From NCBI GenBank assembly GCA_025736915.1, contig CP107049.1, positions 3,658,001 through 3,722,000 of the forward strand: 64,000 nucleotides of DNA. Reading direction: 5' to 3'. A program made the translations under genes and the position numbers. The notes below the pieces were generated by a model. That model saw nothing but the letters and a program-made list of their open reading frames with translations, did no database searches and was not told where the DNA came from. Of the stretch, positions 1 to 8,605 are shown piece after piece. The number at the start of each line of letters is the position of its first letter. Positions within the stretch are counted from its first letter, which is position 1. This DNA is from Acinetobacter nosocomialis. Its GTDB lineage: Bacteria; Pseudomonadota; Gammaproteobacteria; Pseudomonadales; Moraxellaceae.

Positions 1-58
1 CTTTTAAGCTCTGAATATCTCGGATAAAATTTACTTGGTTTTTTTATTAGAGTTATTC

Positions 59-271
59 ATGAGCAAAGACTATAAAGCTTTGACTTATATCGCGGATGAA
101 AATATTTCAGATACCATTCTATGGCTTTTAAACCATCAAGATGTTTTTGAATCTTTTCAGTTTGATGTATTGAGCCAAGAATTATCGGTTACACATGCGG
201 CAGGTAGGGATATTATTCGAGTTGGAACCTTCCTGAATGCTACTTATGGAATATTAGTCACTTCTGTATAA
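59..271 (+). CDS. Small hypothetical protein (70 aa)
   Basis: I do not recognise a family. The ATG at 59 follows a weak AGAG ribosome site; an in-frame TTG at 35 is the only other possible start seen in the window. The product is acidic with no signal peptide, membrane segment or cysteine. It reads as a small soluble domain (pattern such as SVTHAAGRDIIRVGTF). The gene ends just before a hairpin terminator it shares with the convergent bioB, which supports it being a real transcription unit. Upstream context lies outside the window. Confidence 0.6.
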   Translation: MSKDYKALTYIADENISDTILWLLNHQDVFESFQFDVLSQELSVTHAAGRDIIRVGTFLNATYGILVTSV

Positions 272-280
272 ATCAAAAAA

Positions 281-298
281 GCCCTGAATGATCAGGGC
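281..298. terminator. Bidirectional hairpin terminator between small ORF and bioB
   Basis: GCCCTGA (281-287) pairs with TCAGGGC (292-298) around a 4-base loop. An A-run lies on the left and a T-run on the right, so it can act on both strands between the convergent genes. Confidence 0.85.
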
Positions 299-317
299 TT
301 TTCTATTCTTGATGCTG

Positions 318-1307
318 TTAAGCACTCATTGCATCTACTGATAAATCAGAAACAGTTGGTTTTGGCTTTTCAGCAGTTAAACCAAGTTTGTTAAATAATG
401 CTTGGTCTTTACCTTCACCTGCATTTGGAGTGGTAAGCAATTTATCGCCCGAGAACAGAGAGTTCGCACCTGCCATAAATGCTAAAGCTTGATCTGAATC
501 ACTTAAAGATTCACGACCTGCTGATAAACGGATATAGCTATGTGGCATAACAATACGTGCTACAGCAATTGTACGAATCCACTCAATGACATCTAGTTTT
601 TCAACATCAGCTAGTGGTGTACCTTCAATTGGAACTAACATGTTAATTGGCACAGATTCTGGATGAATAGGTAAGGTCGCTAGTTCATGCAATAGGCCGA
701 TACGATCTTCACGGCTTTCACCTAAACCAACAATACCACCACTACATACTTTCATACCTGCTTGACGTACATAGTCCAAAGTATTTAAACGGTCATCAAA
801 AGTACGAGTACTAATAATATGAGAATAGTACTCACGAGAAGTATCAAGATTGTGGTTGTAATAATCTAAACCAGCATCTTTTAGGCGTTCTGCTTGTGAT
901 TGGTTAAGCATACCTAAAGTCATACAGGTTTCCATACCTAATGCTTTAACTTCACGTACCATTTCTAAAACATACGGCATATCGCGTTCATGTGGGTTAC
1001 GCCAAGCAGCGCCCATACAAAAACGAGAAGAACCTGAATCTTTTGCAGCTTTTGCTTCGCTAATTACTTTTTCAACAGCAATACGTTTTTCTGCTTCTAA
1101 TTTTGAATCGTAATGTGCAGATTGAGAGCAATATTTGCAATCTTCAGGACATTTACCCGTTTTAATCGATAAAAGGGTGCTGACCTGAATTGTATTGGCA
1201 GTGAAGTGCTCACGGTGTACTTGTTGAGCCTTAAAAACTAAATCCAAAAAAGGTTGTTCATATAGAGCTTGGATTTCTTCACGAGTCCAATCATTACGTA
1301 GAGTCAT
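318..1307 (-). CDS. bioB: Biotin synthase BioB
   Basis: Radical-SAM enzyme that inserts sulfur into dethiobiotin, the last step of biotin synthesis. The CxxxCxxC cluster motif is plain (CPEDCKYC), followed by the conserved Cys, Asn and Arg segments of the BioB barrel that hold the sacrificial iron-sulfur cluster (for example [10 protein letters not shown] and METCMTLG). Three in-frame ATGs lie at 1319, 1313 and 1307. I prefer 1307, because a GGA sits 7 bases upstream and the protein then begins MTLRNDW, about 329 residues, the usual family length. No other bio gene is nearby. Cytoplasmic. Confidence 0.97.
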   Translation of the reverse strand: MTLRNDWTREEIQALYEQPFLDLVFKAQQVHREHFTANTIQVSTLLSIKTGKCPEDCKYCSQSAHYDSKLEAEKRIAVEKVISEAKAAKDSGSSRFCMGAAWRNPHERDMPYVLEMVREVKALGMETCMTLGMLNQSQAERLKDAGLDYYNHNLDTSREYYSHIISTRTFDDRLNTLDYVRQAGMKVCSGGIVGLGESREDRIGLLHELATLPIHPESVPINMLVPIEGTPLADVEKLDVIEWIRTIAVARIVMPHSYIRLSAGRESLSDSDQALAFMAGANSLFSGDKLLTTPNAGEGKDQALFNKLGLTAEKPKPTVSDLSVDAMSA

Positions 1308-1394
1308 TGTCATATCCATGATGATGGCATTAATTCACTGTACATAATCATACAGAATTCGTATTAAAGCTATAGGGCAAAAAACATCATTTTT

Positions 1395-2495
1395 TTAATT
1401 TGATAGCTGAAGTTGATTAAGTTGCTGCTCAATTGCCCAATCAATATGCACATTGACGATTTCGTCATGTAAATTTTTGCCTTTGTGTAGTTGATCTACA
1501 ATCTCTTTGGAGTACGGTGCATTACCTAAACCAATGGCGATATTGCGTTTAAATGATTGGTAACCTGTACGGCGTATTGGACTGCCTTCTGTATTGGCTA
1601 AAAAAGTGGCTTCATCCCACTGCCAGATATCCAGCAGACTAATATTGTCTAAACCATGTCTAGGATTAAAATCGGTAATAGAAGCTGTTTTTGCAAAGCT
1701 ATTCCATGGGCAAATTAACTGACAGTCATCACAACCAAATATTCGGTTACCAATACCTGCACGTAATTCTTCATCAATAATTCCCTTATATTCGATTGTG
1801 AGATAAGCAATACAGCGTCTAGCATCTAACATATAAGGTTCGACAATCGCCTGCGTTGGGCAAATGTCGATACACGCGCTACAAGAGCCACAATGTGCTG
1901 TTGCAGGTTCGTCAAAAGGTAGGTCGAGTGATGTAAACAATTCACCTAAAACAAAAAAAGAACCCGACTTTTTATGAATGAGCAAAGTATGTTTACCCGT
2001 CCATCCCATTCCAGCACTTTCAGCCAGTGATTTTTCAAAAATAGGTGCCGAATCAGCAAAAGGGCGTGACTCAAAATCTCCTACTTTTTCACGAATTCGT
2101 GTTGCTAAAGTTTTCAATCTACCACGCATCACCTTATGGTAATCACGGCCACGTGCATATCGGGCGATAATGGCTGAGTTTGGTTCAAACGGTACATATC
2201 GTGGCTTTGGCGATTCCACCAAATAATTCATACGTACGCAAATAATACTTTTTGTGCCCGGAACTAATAAGGTCGGATCAGCTCGCTTTTCTAGGTTTTC
2301 TTCTAGATAAGTCATATCTGCATGATAACCACGTTCAAGATACTCTAAAAAACGTGGCATTTGCTCTTGAGCATCTGGTTTTGCGATGACACAATCAGCA
2401 AAACCCAAGTCTAATGCTTGAGCTTTGATCCATGCTTTTAATTCATGAGGATCAAGTTGTTGCACTGCAATGCGTGATGTGTCGGAAGATGTCAT
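1395..2495 (-). CDS. queG: Epoxyqueuosine reductase QueG
   Basis: Reduces epoxyqueuosine to queuosine at the tRNA wobble base, the last step of queuosine synthesis, using cobalamin and two 4Fe-4S clusters. The two ferredoxin-type cluster motifs are visible: CGSCSACIDICPTQAI and, further on, CDDCQLICPW. The ORF stays open to 2627, but that extension overlaps the divergent neighbour by about 120 bp and reads like noise. The ATG at 2495 gives 366 residues, close to the family norm. Only 26 bp separate it from the divergent NAD(P)HX repair gene. A second queuosine gene, queD, lies at 56781. Confidence 0.95.
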   Translation of the reverse strand: MTSSDTSRIAVQQLDPHELKAWIKAQALDLGFADCVIAKPDAQEQMPRFLEYLERGYHADMTYLEENLEKRADPTLLVPGTKSIICVRMNYLVESPKPRYVPFEPNSAIIARYARGRDYHKVMRGRLKTLATRIREKVGDFESRPFADSAPIFEKSLAESAGMGWTGKHTLLIHKKSGSFFVLGELFTSLDLPFDEPATAHCGSCSACIDICPTQAIVEPYMLDARRCIAYLTIEYKGIIDEELRAGIGNRIFGCDDCQLICPWNSFAKTASITDFNPRHGLDNISLLDIWQWDEATFLANTEGSPIRRTGYQSFKRNIAIGLGNAPYSKEIVDQLHKGKNLHDEIVNVHIDWAIEQQLNQLQLSN

Positions 2496-2521
2496 AAACC
2501 AAAATGCAAGAGGATAATAAT

Positions 2522-3982
2522 ATGCAGGCGGTAGTTTACCATAGCGATGATATTCGAGCATGGGAGCAGCGTTGGTTTGCTGCACAAAACTCCTCATTAG
2601 GTTTAATGCAACAAGCAGCTTGGTCAATCGCTCAGCAGTTCATCGAGCTTTTTAAAGATCGCAGTATTAATAATATTGCTGTCTGGTGCGGACAAGGTAA
2701 TAACGCAGGTGATGGCTACTTTATAGCAAGTTATCTAAAGCAAGCTGGATTTCACGTTGAAATATTTGCGGCTCAATTGGGTGAATCAAACGATTTACAT
2801 TGTGCAGCGCAATTTGCTATAGAAAAGAAAGTTCAAATTCATTCAGATTTTGATATTAAAAGAACATTCGATTGTCATATTGATGCTCTATTTGGCATAG
2901 GCTTAAATCGTGAATTAAATACTAATTGGCAACAGGCTATTCAACAATTTAATGAACAAGTTGGACTAAAAATCTCGATTGATATACCCAGTGGTTTGCA
3001 CGCAAATACAGGACGTGTCTTACCTTCAGCAATAAAAGCTGACCATACTTTTACTGTTTTAGGTCTTAAGGCAGGATTATTTACTGGGCAAGGTAAAGAG
3101 TACGCAGGGCAAGTTCATTTAATTAATTTGATTCCGGTAGATCAAGAGCTAAAACCTTTAGCTTATTTAACACCTATAAATATTAAACTTCCTAAACGTA
3201 TGGCTTTTGGGCATAAAGGAAGTTATGGACATGTTTTGGTGATCGGTGGGCATGAGCAAATGGGTGGCGCTGTCATTATGGCCGCTGAAGCTGCTTTTCA
3301 TGCGGGGGCAGGTAAAGTGACTGTGATTTGTCATCGCAACCACCATCAGGCCATTTTGTCACGAGCTCCTAATATTATGCTCCGTGATATTAATGAGTTC
3401 GATGAAAAGGACATCAAAGATATTTTGTCTCAAGTCGATGCAGTATGTTTTGGAATGGGATTAGGCCGTGACGACTGGGCACAGCAAATTTATCAGCAAT
3501 GGTTTAATGGCCTAAATCACGCCTCTCATTTGGAAGTTGTATTAGATGCAGATGCTTTATGGTTTCTTGCCAAGCAGCCTGAAAAATTGGGTGCACATGT
3601 TTATGTGACGCCTCATCCAGGAGAAGCTGCTACCTTACTGGGTTCTTCTACAGCGGAAATTGAAAATGACCGAATTGCTGCAATTTATGCGTTGCAACAA
3701 AAATATATGGGTCAATGGGTGCTTAAAGGGGCTGGTAGCTTAATTTTAGAGAATAACTTGTACATTTGTACCCAAGGTAATGCTGGTATGGGAACTGGTG
3801 GAATGGGGGATGTATTAGCAGGTATGATCGTGAGCTTAAAAGCCCAGTTCCACAAAGATATTACATTACACGAGATAGTGACTCTGCATGCCCAAGCAGG
3901 TGATGAGCTTGCAAAACACGGCATGCGTGGTTTACAAGCTTATGAAATGAATCAGGCAATTACTCAAGTCGTGAATCAATAA
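2522..3982 (+). CDS. nnr: Bifunctional NAD(P)HX epimerase / ADP-dependent NAD(P)HX dehydratase
   Basis: Repairs hydrated NADH and NADPH. The N-terminal half is a YjeF_N epimerase domain (GQGNNAGDGYF nucleotide loop). The C-terminal half is a ribokinase-like, ADP-dependent dehydratase (TPHPGEAATLLG and the glycine-rich GMGTGGMGDVLAGM motif). About 486 residues, as expected for the fused enzyme. The ATG at 2522 has an AGAGGA ribosome site 7 bases upstream; an in-frame ATG at 2504 lacks one. It converges on ruvC with only 4 bases between the stops. In many Gammaproteobacteria this gene sits beside tsaE; here it pairs with divergent queG. Confidence 0.95.
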   Translation: MQAVVYHSDDIRAWEQRWFAAQNSSLGLMQQAAWSIAQQFIELFKDRSINNIAVWCGQGNNAGDGYFIASYLKQAGFHVEIFAAQLGESNDLHCAAQFAIEKKVQIHSDFDIKRTFDCHIDALFGIGLNRELNTNWQQAIQQFNEQVGLKISIDIPSGLHANTGRVLPSAIKADHTFTVLGLKAGLFTGQGKEYAGQVHLINLIPVDQELKPLAYLTPINIKLPKRMAFGHKGSYGHVLVIGGHEQMGGAVIMAAEAAFHAGAGKVTVICHRNHHQAILSRAPNIMLRDINEFDEKDIKDILSQVDAVCFGMGLGRDDWAQQIYQQWFNGLNHASHLEVVLDADALWFLAKQPEKLGAHVYVTPHPGEAATLLGSSTAEIENDRIAAIYALQQKYMGQWVLKGAGSLILENNLYICTQGNAGMGTGGMGDVLAGMIVSLKAQFHKDITLHEIVTLHAQAGDELAKHGMRGLQAYEMNQAITQVVNQ

Positions 3983-3986
3983 AACT

Positions 3987-4532
3987 TTAACGTCTACGGC
4001 TACTCGAGCGGCTTCGTCCCCGTGCCATACCACCTAAAGCATTTAAGACCGAAAGCTTACTCATACTTCCCGATGCATGAGCATGGCAAATAGCAGCCGC
4101 AAGGGCATCGGCTGCATCGGATTGCGGTTTAATGGTCAGATTAAGTAATCGCATAACCATCATTTGTACTTGTTCTTTATCTGCTGCGCCATAACCTACT
4201 ACAGATTGTTTAATTTGACGGGCAGTATATTCTGCAACTTGTAAATCTAAATTAACTAATGCGGCGATGGCAGCACCACGGGCTTGTCCTAGTTTTAAGG
4301 CAGAGTCTGGGTTTTGGGCCATAAAAACTTGTTCAACCGCAGCCTCAGTTGGACCATGAAATTTCACAATTCGCTCAATGCCAGCGAAAATACGCTTTAA
4401 GCGCTCTGGCATTTCTTGAGTTTCTGTTCGAATTGTACCGGCATCGACAAAACGCAGTTTACTACCATCTTTTTCAATGATTCCATAACCTGTTAAGCGT
4501 GAACCTGGGTCAATTCCAATAATCAATGCCAT
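3987..4532 (-). CDS. ruvC: Crossover junction endodeoxyribonuclease RuvC
   Basis: Resolves Holliday junctions in homologous recombination, working with RuvAB. The acidic catalytic set is present: Asp8 (GIDPGS), Glu67 (AAVEQVF), and Asp139 and Asp142 (QSDAADALA). The length of 181 residues is normal, with an Arg/Ser-rich basic tail. It stands alone here; ruvA and ruvB are not in the window. Its 3' end abuts the convergent NAD(P)HX repair gene with no room for a separate terminator. Confidence 0.97.
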   Translation of the reverse strand: MALIIGIDPGSRLTGYGIIEKDGSKLRFVDAGTIRTETQEMPERLKRIFAGIERIVKFHGPTEAAVEQVFMAQNPDSALKLGQARGAAIAALVNLDLQVAEYTARQIKQSVVGYGAADKEQVQMMVMRLLNLTIKPQSDAADALAAAICHAHASGSMSKLSVLNALGGMARGRSRSSSRRR

Positions 4533-4699
4533 ATGAAGACTTGTATAAATAGTTTAGAGAGTATTGTTACATAGCCAAAACGGTTCTGCATGCGTAATTT
4601 AAAGGATGCTGTGATGAACGGTTATTTTTCGGTTTTTATCGTACCAAATTATATTTTTAAAATCATTTGATGTAATTCTATTTTAGTGGAATACTTATC

Positions 4700-4705
4700 T
4701 ATAAT
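4700..4705 (+). promoter_or_regulatory. Probable -10 box of the XRE-cupin / GNAT operon
   Basis: A perfect TATAAT lies 20 bases upstream of the ATG at 4726. The -35 region (around 4676-4682, TTCTATT) is weak, so the promoter may need help. If transcription starts near 4712, the leader is very short. Confidence 0.5.
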
Positions 4706-4725
4706 TGTGGAATAAAGTCTGATGA

Positions 4726-5319
4726 ATGGACGATATCAATATACGAATTGCACATCGTATACGAGAGTTACGTTTAGCCCGTGGGTATACTTTAGACGTA
4801 CTTGCAGCACGATGCCAAGTCAGTCGTTCAGCTATTTCTTTAATTGAAAGAGGGGAAACGAGTCCAACAGCAGTCGTGCTTGAAAAACTAGCTAATGGAC
4901 TTGAAGTACCCTTAACTCAAATTTTCACGAACGAAGCAACTAGTTCATCTCCTCAACCATTTATTCACCGAAATGAACAAGCTGAGTGGCGAGATCCGGA
5001 AACTGGGTATGTTCGCCGTACCGTATCACCACCGAATTTAAAACTAACATTTCAAATTGTTGAAATTGAATTCCCGCCTCATTCTCGAATTACGTATGAA
5101 ATGAGTGAAAGCTCTAAAGTAGTACAACAGCAACTTTGGATAGTTGAAGGGCAAATTGATATTCAATTAGGTGAAAATTCTTACGCATTAGGTCAAGGGG
5201 ATTGCTTGGCTATGCAATTAGATCAACCTGTTATATACAGCAATAATTCATCACAAGTCGCTCGCTATATTTTAGTCGTCTCTAATCAACTCGTATCTGC
5301 TCTTAAGGAATCTTTATGA
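4726..5319 (+). CDS. XRE-family regulator with C-terminal cupin domain
   Basis: Residues about 8-62 form a lambda-repressor-like helix-turn-helix (LDVLAARCQVSRSAISLIERG). Residues about 105-190 form a cupin barrel likely to bind a small ligand. This architecture (as in PuuR, or SutR-type regulators) generally represses or activates a neighbouring catabolic or detoxification gene. The stop overlaps the start of the downstream acetyltransferase by 4 bases (ATGA), so the two are translationally coupled and the acetyltransferase is a likely target. The ligand cannot be read from sequence. 197 residues. Confidence 0.9.
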   Translation: MDDINIRIAHRIRELRLARGYTLDVLAARCQVSRSAISLIERGETSPTAVVLEKLANGLEVPLTQIFTNEATSSSPQPFIHRNEQAEWRDPETGYVRRTVSPPNLKLTFQIVEIEFPPHSRITYEMSESSKVVQQQLWIVEGQIDIQLGENSYALGQGDCLAMQLDQPVIYSNNSSQVARYILVVSNQLVSALKESL

Positions 5320-5861
5320 ACTATTCCCTCGATTCTAATTTTCGCTTAATTGACTGTAATGAGACAGAACATGCAGCAGCAATATTAGAGATTCTAAATG
5401 AGGCAATTATTAACTCTACTGCTCTATATGACTATGTACCGCGTTCGCTTGCTTCAATGAAAACGTGGTTTTCTGTAAAGAGAGAAAATGATTTCCCTAT
5501 CATTGGGGTTATAAATGAATCGGGTAAATTATTAGGATTTGCCAGTTGGGGAACTTTCAGGGCTTTTCCAGCTTATAAGTATACAGTTGAGCATAGTATC
5601 TATATTCATCATGAACATCGTGGGTGTGGTTTGAGTAAAGTTTTAATGCAAGCGTTAATTGAGCGAGCTCAAGAAGCCCAGCTTCATGTACTCATTGGTT
5701 GTATCGATGCGACAAATCAAGCCAGTATAGGCCTCCATGAAAAAATGGGATTCACACATGCTGGTACTTTTAAACAGGTAGGTTTTAAGTTTGGACAATG
5801 GTTAGATGCTGCTTTTTATCAGTTAATTTTAAATACACCATTTGAACCTGTTGATGGGTAA
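5316..5861 (+). CDS. GNAT acetyltransferase, phosphinothricin-acetyltransferase-like
   Basis: GNAT fold of 181 residues. It has the acetyl-CoA loop (HRGCGLSKVL, a variant of the R/Q-x-x-G-x-G/A motif) and the typical family ending around LHEKMGFTHAGTFKQVGFKFGQWLD, the signature of the Pat/Bar/MddA group that acetylates phosphinothricin and methionine derivatives. Annotators call the ortholog beside blaOXA-51 phosphinothricin N-acetyltransferase; the true substrate is unknown. Translationally coupled to the XRE-cupin regulator. It converges with the beta-lactamase gene across a hairpin. Confidence 0.88.
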   Translation: MNYSLDSNFRLIDCNETEHAAAILEILNEAIINSTALYDYVPRSLASMKTWFSVKRENDFPIIGVINESGKLLGFASWGTFRAFPAYKYTVEHSIYIHHEHRGCGLSKVLMQALIERAQEAQLHVLIGCIDATNQASIGLHEKMGFTHAGTFKQVGFKFGQWLDAAFYQLILNTPFEPVDG

Positions 5862-5888
5862 ATTATCAAATTTTTTATTAGACAATGG

Positions 5889-5919
5889 CCCAGTTCAATA
5901 TAAGAAAAACTGAACTGGG
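5889..5919. terminator. Hairpin between GNAT gene and blaOXA-51-like
   Basis: CCCAGTTCA (5889-5897) pairs with TGAACTGGG (5911-5919), loop 13 bases. It lies between convergent genes. The flanking T-tracts are poor, so terminator strength is uncertain. Confidence 0.6.
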
Positions 5920-5932
5920 TCCTAGCGCAGGT

Positions 5933-6757
5933 TTATAAAATACCTAATTGTTCTAAGCTTTTATAAGTAATCTCTTTTCGAACAGAGCTAGGTATTCCTT
6001 TTTTCATTTCTAAATTGAGAGAGAACGCTACAATATTCCCTTTAGGTTGGACCACCCAACCAGTTAACCAACCCACTTGTGGGTCTACATCCCATCCCCA
6101 ACCACTTTTTGCGTATATTTTATTTCCATTTTTTTCTTCTATGAAAAGCATGGATTGAACTTGTTCTTGTACATTTTGACTAAATGGAAGGGTTCTGTTA
6201 GCTAATCTATAGGCAAATTGTGCTTCTTGTTGAGGCGTAATTTTTAAAGGGCCGACAAGCCAAAAATTATCGACTTGGGTGCCAATATTAGTATTACCAT
6301 AATCTACACGTTTTACCTCAGCAGACATGAGCTCAAGTCCAATACGACGAGCTAAATCTTGATAAACTGGAATAGCAGAAGCCTTCATAGCATCGCCTAG
6401 CGTCATATCCTTTTCCCATTCAGGAAAGAGTCGCTTTTTTCCATCCCATTTGAATATTTCTGTTGTGGTTACCTTATGGTGCTCAAGGCCGATTAAAGCA
6501 TTAAGCATTTTAAATGTTGAAGCCGGTACATACTCTGTTGAAGCTCGAGTAAGATCATTACCATAGCTTTGTTGTGTTTGACCTTGTTGAATAACTAAAA
6601 CACCAGTTGTATGTGCTTCTTCAAAGATGTCTTTAATTTTCTGCGCTTTTTCATCTGCTTTTAAAGCACTATTATTTGGATTTGCTGTCATTATATAAGG
6701 CGAGCAGGCAGAAATAAGAAGAGCGCTTGTTACCAATAAGATAGCTTTAATATTCAT
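5933..6757 (-). CDS. blaOXA-51-like: Class D beta-lactamase, OXA-51 family (intrinsic)
   Basis: Periplasmic serine beta-lactamase of 274 residues. Catalytic motifs: Ser80-Thr-Phe-Lys83, Ser127-Ala-Ile129, Tyr153-Gly-Asn155 and Lys217-Ser-Gly219. The N-terminal signal ends in ISAC (Cys18), so it may be lipid-anchored. Ile129, Pro130, Leu167 and Trp222 are the ancestral residues rather than the substitutions known to raise carbapenem hydrolysis. From memory the protein differs from OXA-66 at about 25-30 positions, most in the first 50 residues and around 146-199, so it is a divergent allele. No insertion sequence lies upstream to drive it, and I see no strong Shine-Dalgarno, so expression is expected to be low. 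Confidence 0.97.
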   Translation of the reverse strand: MNIKAILLVTSALLISACSPYIMTANPNNSALKADEKAQKIKDIFEEAHTTGVLVIQQGQTQQSYGNDLTRASTEYVPASTFKMLNALIGLEHHKVTTTEIFKWDGKKRLFPEWEKDMTLGDAMKASAIPVYQDLARRIGLELMSAEVKRVDYGNTNIGTQVDNFWLVGPLKITPQQEAQFAYRLANRTLPFSQNVQEQVQSMLFIEEKNGNKIYAKSGWGWDVDPQVGWLTGWVVQPKGNIVAFSLNLEMKKGIPSSVRKEITYKSLEQLGIL

Positions 6758-7148
6758 GCGATTTATAAAATTAAATTTAAAGTTTAGCTAATTAATGTAA
6801 CTTGAGTGGATCAAATATTAGATATCAAAAATGTAAGTTAGATTTTAGAAAAATGTCGATAATAGTTAAAAAAACGGCTAATTTTTGAAAAAAATGCAAT
6901 CTTGTAGAAAAAACACTTGATAAAGTCGTTATAGCACTCATTAATAATAAAGTATGGCTATTTTATTAATTTAGAATCAGTCTTATTGATAGTATTGCAG
7001 AATGTTGGTTTAGCGGTGATTTGAAGTTACAAGAAAACATTGTCTAAGCTTTACAGCCTTTTTAATCCTATTTCCAACTGAAAATGGTTTACGGTTTAGA
7101 TGGTGACACCTGCAATGAATTTTCTTTTTGAGATAGATAAAGTTTTAC
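6758..7148. other. Intergenic region between blaOXA-51-like and fxsA
   Basis: A divergent, strongly AT-rich spacer of 391 bp that should hold both promoters. There is no insertion sequence, no ISAba1 end and no obvious duplicated target site. On the plus strand TTGATA (about 6918) could be a -35 box, but no good -10 follows at the right distance. No ORF of note. Confidence 0.6.
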
Positions 7149-7709
7149 ATGAATTTACTTCTTATTGTGGTTCTGGGCGCGATTGTTGAAATTGCCGTAT
7201 GGATTGGCGTAGCACAGTTCATCAGTGGATGGTATGTGTTTTTCTGGTTCATTATTGCTTTCTTTATTGGTCTAACGCTTATTCGTAAAAGTACGGCTGG
7301 TATTATGCCGCAATTACAACAAATGCAGATGACTGGGCAATTAGGCAGTGATCCAGCTGTGACTAAAAAACTAGCATATGCTTTTGCAGGTTTTTTATTG
7401 ATGGTGCCTGGATTGGTATCGGATGTTTTAGCGCTCTTAATTCTAATTCCGGGCGTACAAACTGCGTTCCGTAATATCGCAATGAGAACACTTGCAAAGC
7501 GTCAGCAAGCCATGATGGAAAAAATGATGGGAGGCATGGGTGGTGCTGGCGCTGGTCAAAATCCATTTGCTGATTTAATGCGTCAAATGCAGGACATGCA
7601 AGGTCAACAAGGTGGCGGTCAATACCGTGGCGATTCAAGCATTATTGATGGTGAAGCACGAGAAGTTACCCCAGACCACAAGAAAATTGAACATAAAAAT
7701 AAGGATTAA
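7149..7709 (+). CDS. fxsA: FxsA family membrane protein
   Basis: FxsA/YtzA family inner-membrane protein, named for suppression of F-exclusion of phage T7 in E. coli. Three or four hydrophobic segments occupy residues about 1-45 and 75-105; the rest is a cytoplasmic tail rich in Met, Gly and Gln (MMGGMGGAGAGQNPF). 186 residues. This gene is the usual upstream neighbour of blaOXA-51 in A. baumannii, so the locus is structurally intact. Its role in Acinetobacter is unknown. A strong hairpin terminator follows. Confidence 0.93.
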   Translation: MNLLLIVVLGAIVEIAVWIGVAQFISGWYVFFWFIIAFFIGLTLIRKSTAGIMPQLQQMQMTGQLGSDPAVTKKLAYAFAGFLLMVPGLVSDVLALLILIPGVQTAFRNIAMRTLAKRQQAMMEKMMGGMGGAGAGQNPFADLMRQMQDMQGQQGGGQYRGDSSIIDGEAREVTPDHKKIEHKNKD

Positions 7710-7730
7710 TTAATTCCTTATATAAAAGAT

Positions 7731-7763
7731 AAAAGGCCTAAATCTTAAATGTTTAGGCCTTTT
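7731..7763. terminator. Bidirectional terminator after fxsA
   Basis: AAAAGGCCTAAA (7731-7742) pairs with TTTAGGCCTTTT (7752-7763), 9-base loop, followed by further T residues. It also serves the convergent small gene at 7779-7970. Confidence 0.9.
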
Positions 7764-7778
7764 TTAATGTTATATGCG

Positions 7779-7970
7779 TTATTCATCTGAAGTTTTAGAA
7801 GTATCCATGTCAGCTTGAGCTATTACAGTTTGATTTTCTTCTGACTTGGTTTGAGGTTGATACTTGTTTGAAGGCAGACTTGCTTGCTTGTTTTCAGACT
7901 GTTGATATTTCCGGCTTCTATTGGCTCTTTCACGAAAGCCACCTTTATTAATGAGCTGTGTGTGTGACAT
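7779..7970 (-). CDS. Small hydrophilic hypothetical protein (63 aa)
   Basis: No family recognised. It is highly polar: a basic N-terminal half (FRERANRSRKYQQ) and a Gln/Ser/Asp-rich C-terminal half, probably disordered. No membrane segment or cysteine. An AGG lies about 8 bases before the ATG. It ends at the shared terminator with fxsA, which supports it as a real unit. Confidence 0.55.
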   Translation of the reverse strand: MSHTQLINKGGFRERANRSRKYQQSENKQASLPSNKYQPQTKSEENQTVIAQADMDTSKTSDE

Positions 7971-8228
7971 AGATTGGCCTAGAAAATAAACTATTCATGT
8001 ATTTTAACAAATTCAGCAAAATATCAAAATAAGAAAAATAGTACAGAAAAAATAATATTTAATTTATCTCTTTGTATAATTTAAATTTTTTAAAAATGAA
8101 CGCATTGTTCATTCAGATTGAATTCTCTTTTCATTTCACATAGGATAAATATAAAGGATGTATAAATTAAAAATTGTAGCAAACCTATTAAAACAACAAC
8201 GGTTGAAGTGAGGGAAGGAGGGTTACCT

Positions 8229-8477
8229 ATGCTATATCAATATCATTGTGCATGTTGTGATAAAGTCGTGGCATCAACAGATAAATCATGTCCGTATTGT
8301 GGTTCACACCATATTCGAAGCCCGTATGGGTTATGGATGTTTTGTGTGATGGCTTGTCTGGCTGTGGTTGTTGTATTCAAAGTTGTCCATGTTTATATCC
8401 AGAATCATCAAGATACGCCTACGCAATCGACTTTGTTGGATGTACTAAATGAAGGTGATAAAACTACGAAACAGTAG
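8229..8477 (+). CDS. Small zinc-ribbon membrane protein
   Basis: The product of 82 residues has two CxxC pairs near the N-terminus (Cys7/Cys10 and Cys21/Cys24), a likely one-zinc ribbon, then one membrane helix at about residues 34-57 and a short polar tail. I chose the ATG at 8229 because a near-perfect AAGGAGG ribosome site (8215-8221) lies 7 bases upstream; a GTG at 8208 lies before that site. Function unknown; the topology suggests a cytoplasmic metal-binding head tethered to the inner membrane. Confidence 0.75.
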   Translation: MLYQYHCACCDKVVASTDKSCPYCGSHHIRSPYGLWMFCVMACLAVVVVFKVVHVYIQNHQDTPTQSTLLDVLNEGDKTTKQ

Positions 8478-8570
8478 TAGTGCTTAATTTGCTACATACT
8501 TATTCAATAATGTGTGTTGGTTAGCTTATTGCTTAGTTTTACCAACATATAAAATATAAAAATAATAAAA

Positions 8571-8591
8571 AAGCCCGCATTAAGCGGGCTT
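8571..8591. terminator. Bidirectional terminator at the end of metK
   Basis: AAGCCCGC (8571-8578) pairs with GCGGGCTT (8584-8591), loop of 5. It is flanked by an A-rich run on the left and T residues on the right. It serves minus-strand metK and possibly the plus-strand zinc-ribbon gene. Confidence 0.9.
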
Positions 8592-8605
8592 TTAATATAT
8601 GGGAC

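Noticed and set aside
2496..2627. N-terminal extension of queG to 2627
   Set aside because: It overlaps the divergent gene by about 120 bp and has no resemblance to QueG; the ATG at 2495 gives the normal length.
6758..6900. ISAba1 or other insertion sequence upstream of blaOXA-51-like
   Set aside because: No terminal repeats, transposase ORF or target duplication; the spacer is ordinary AT-rich DNA.
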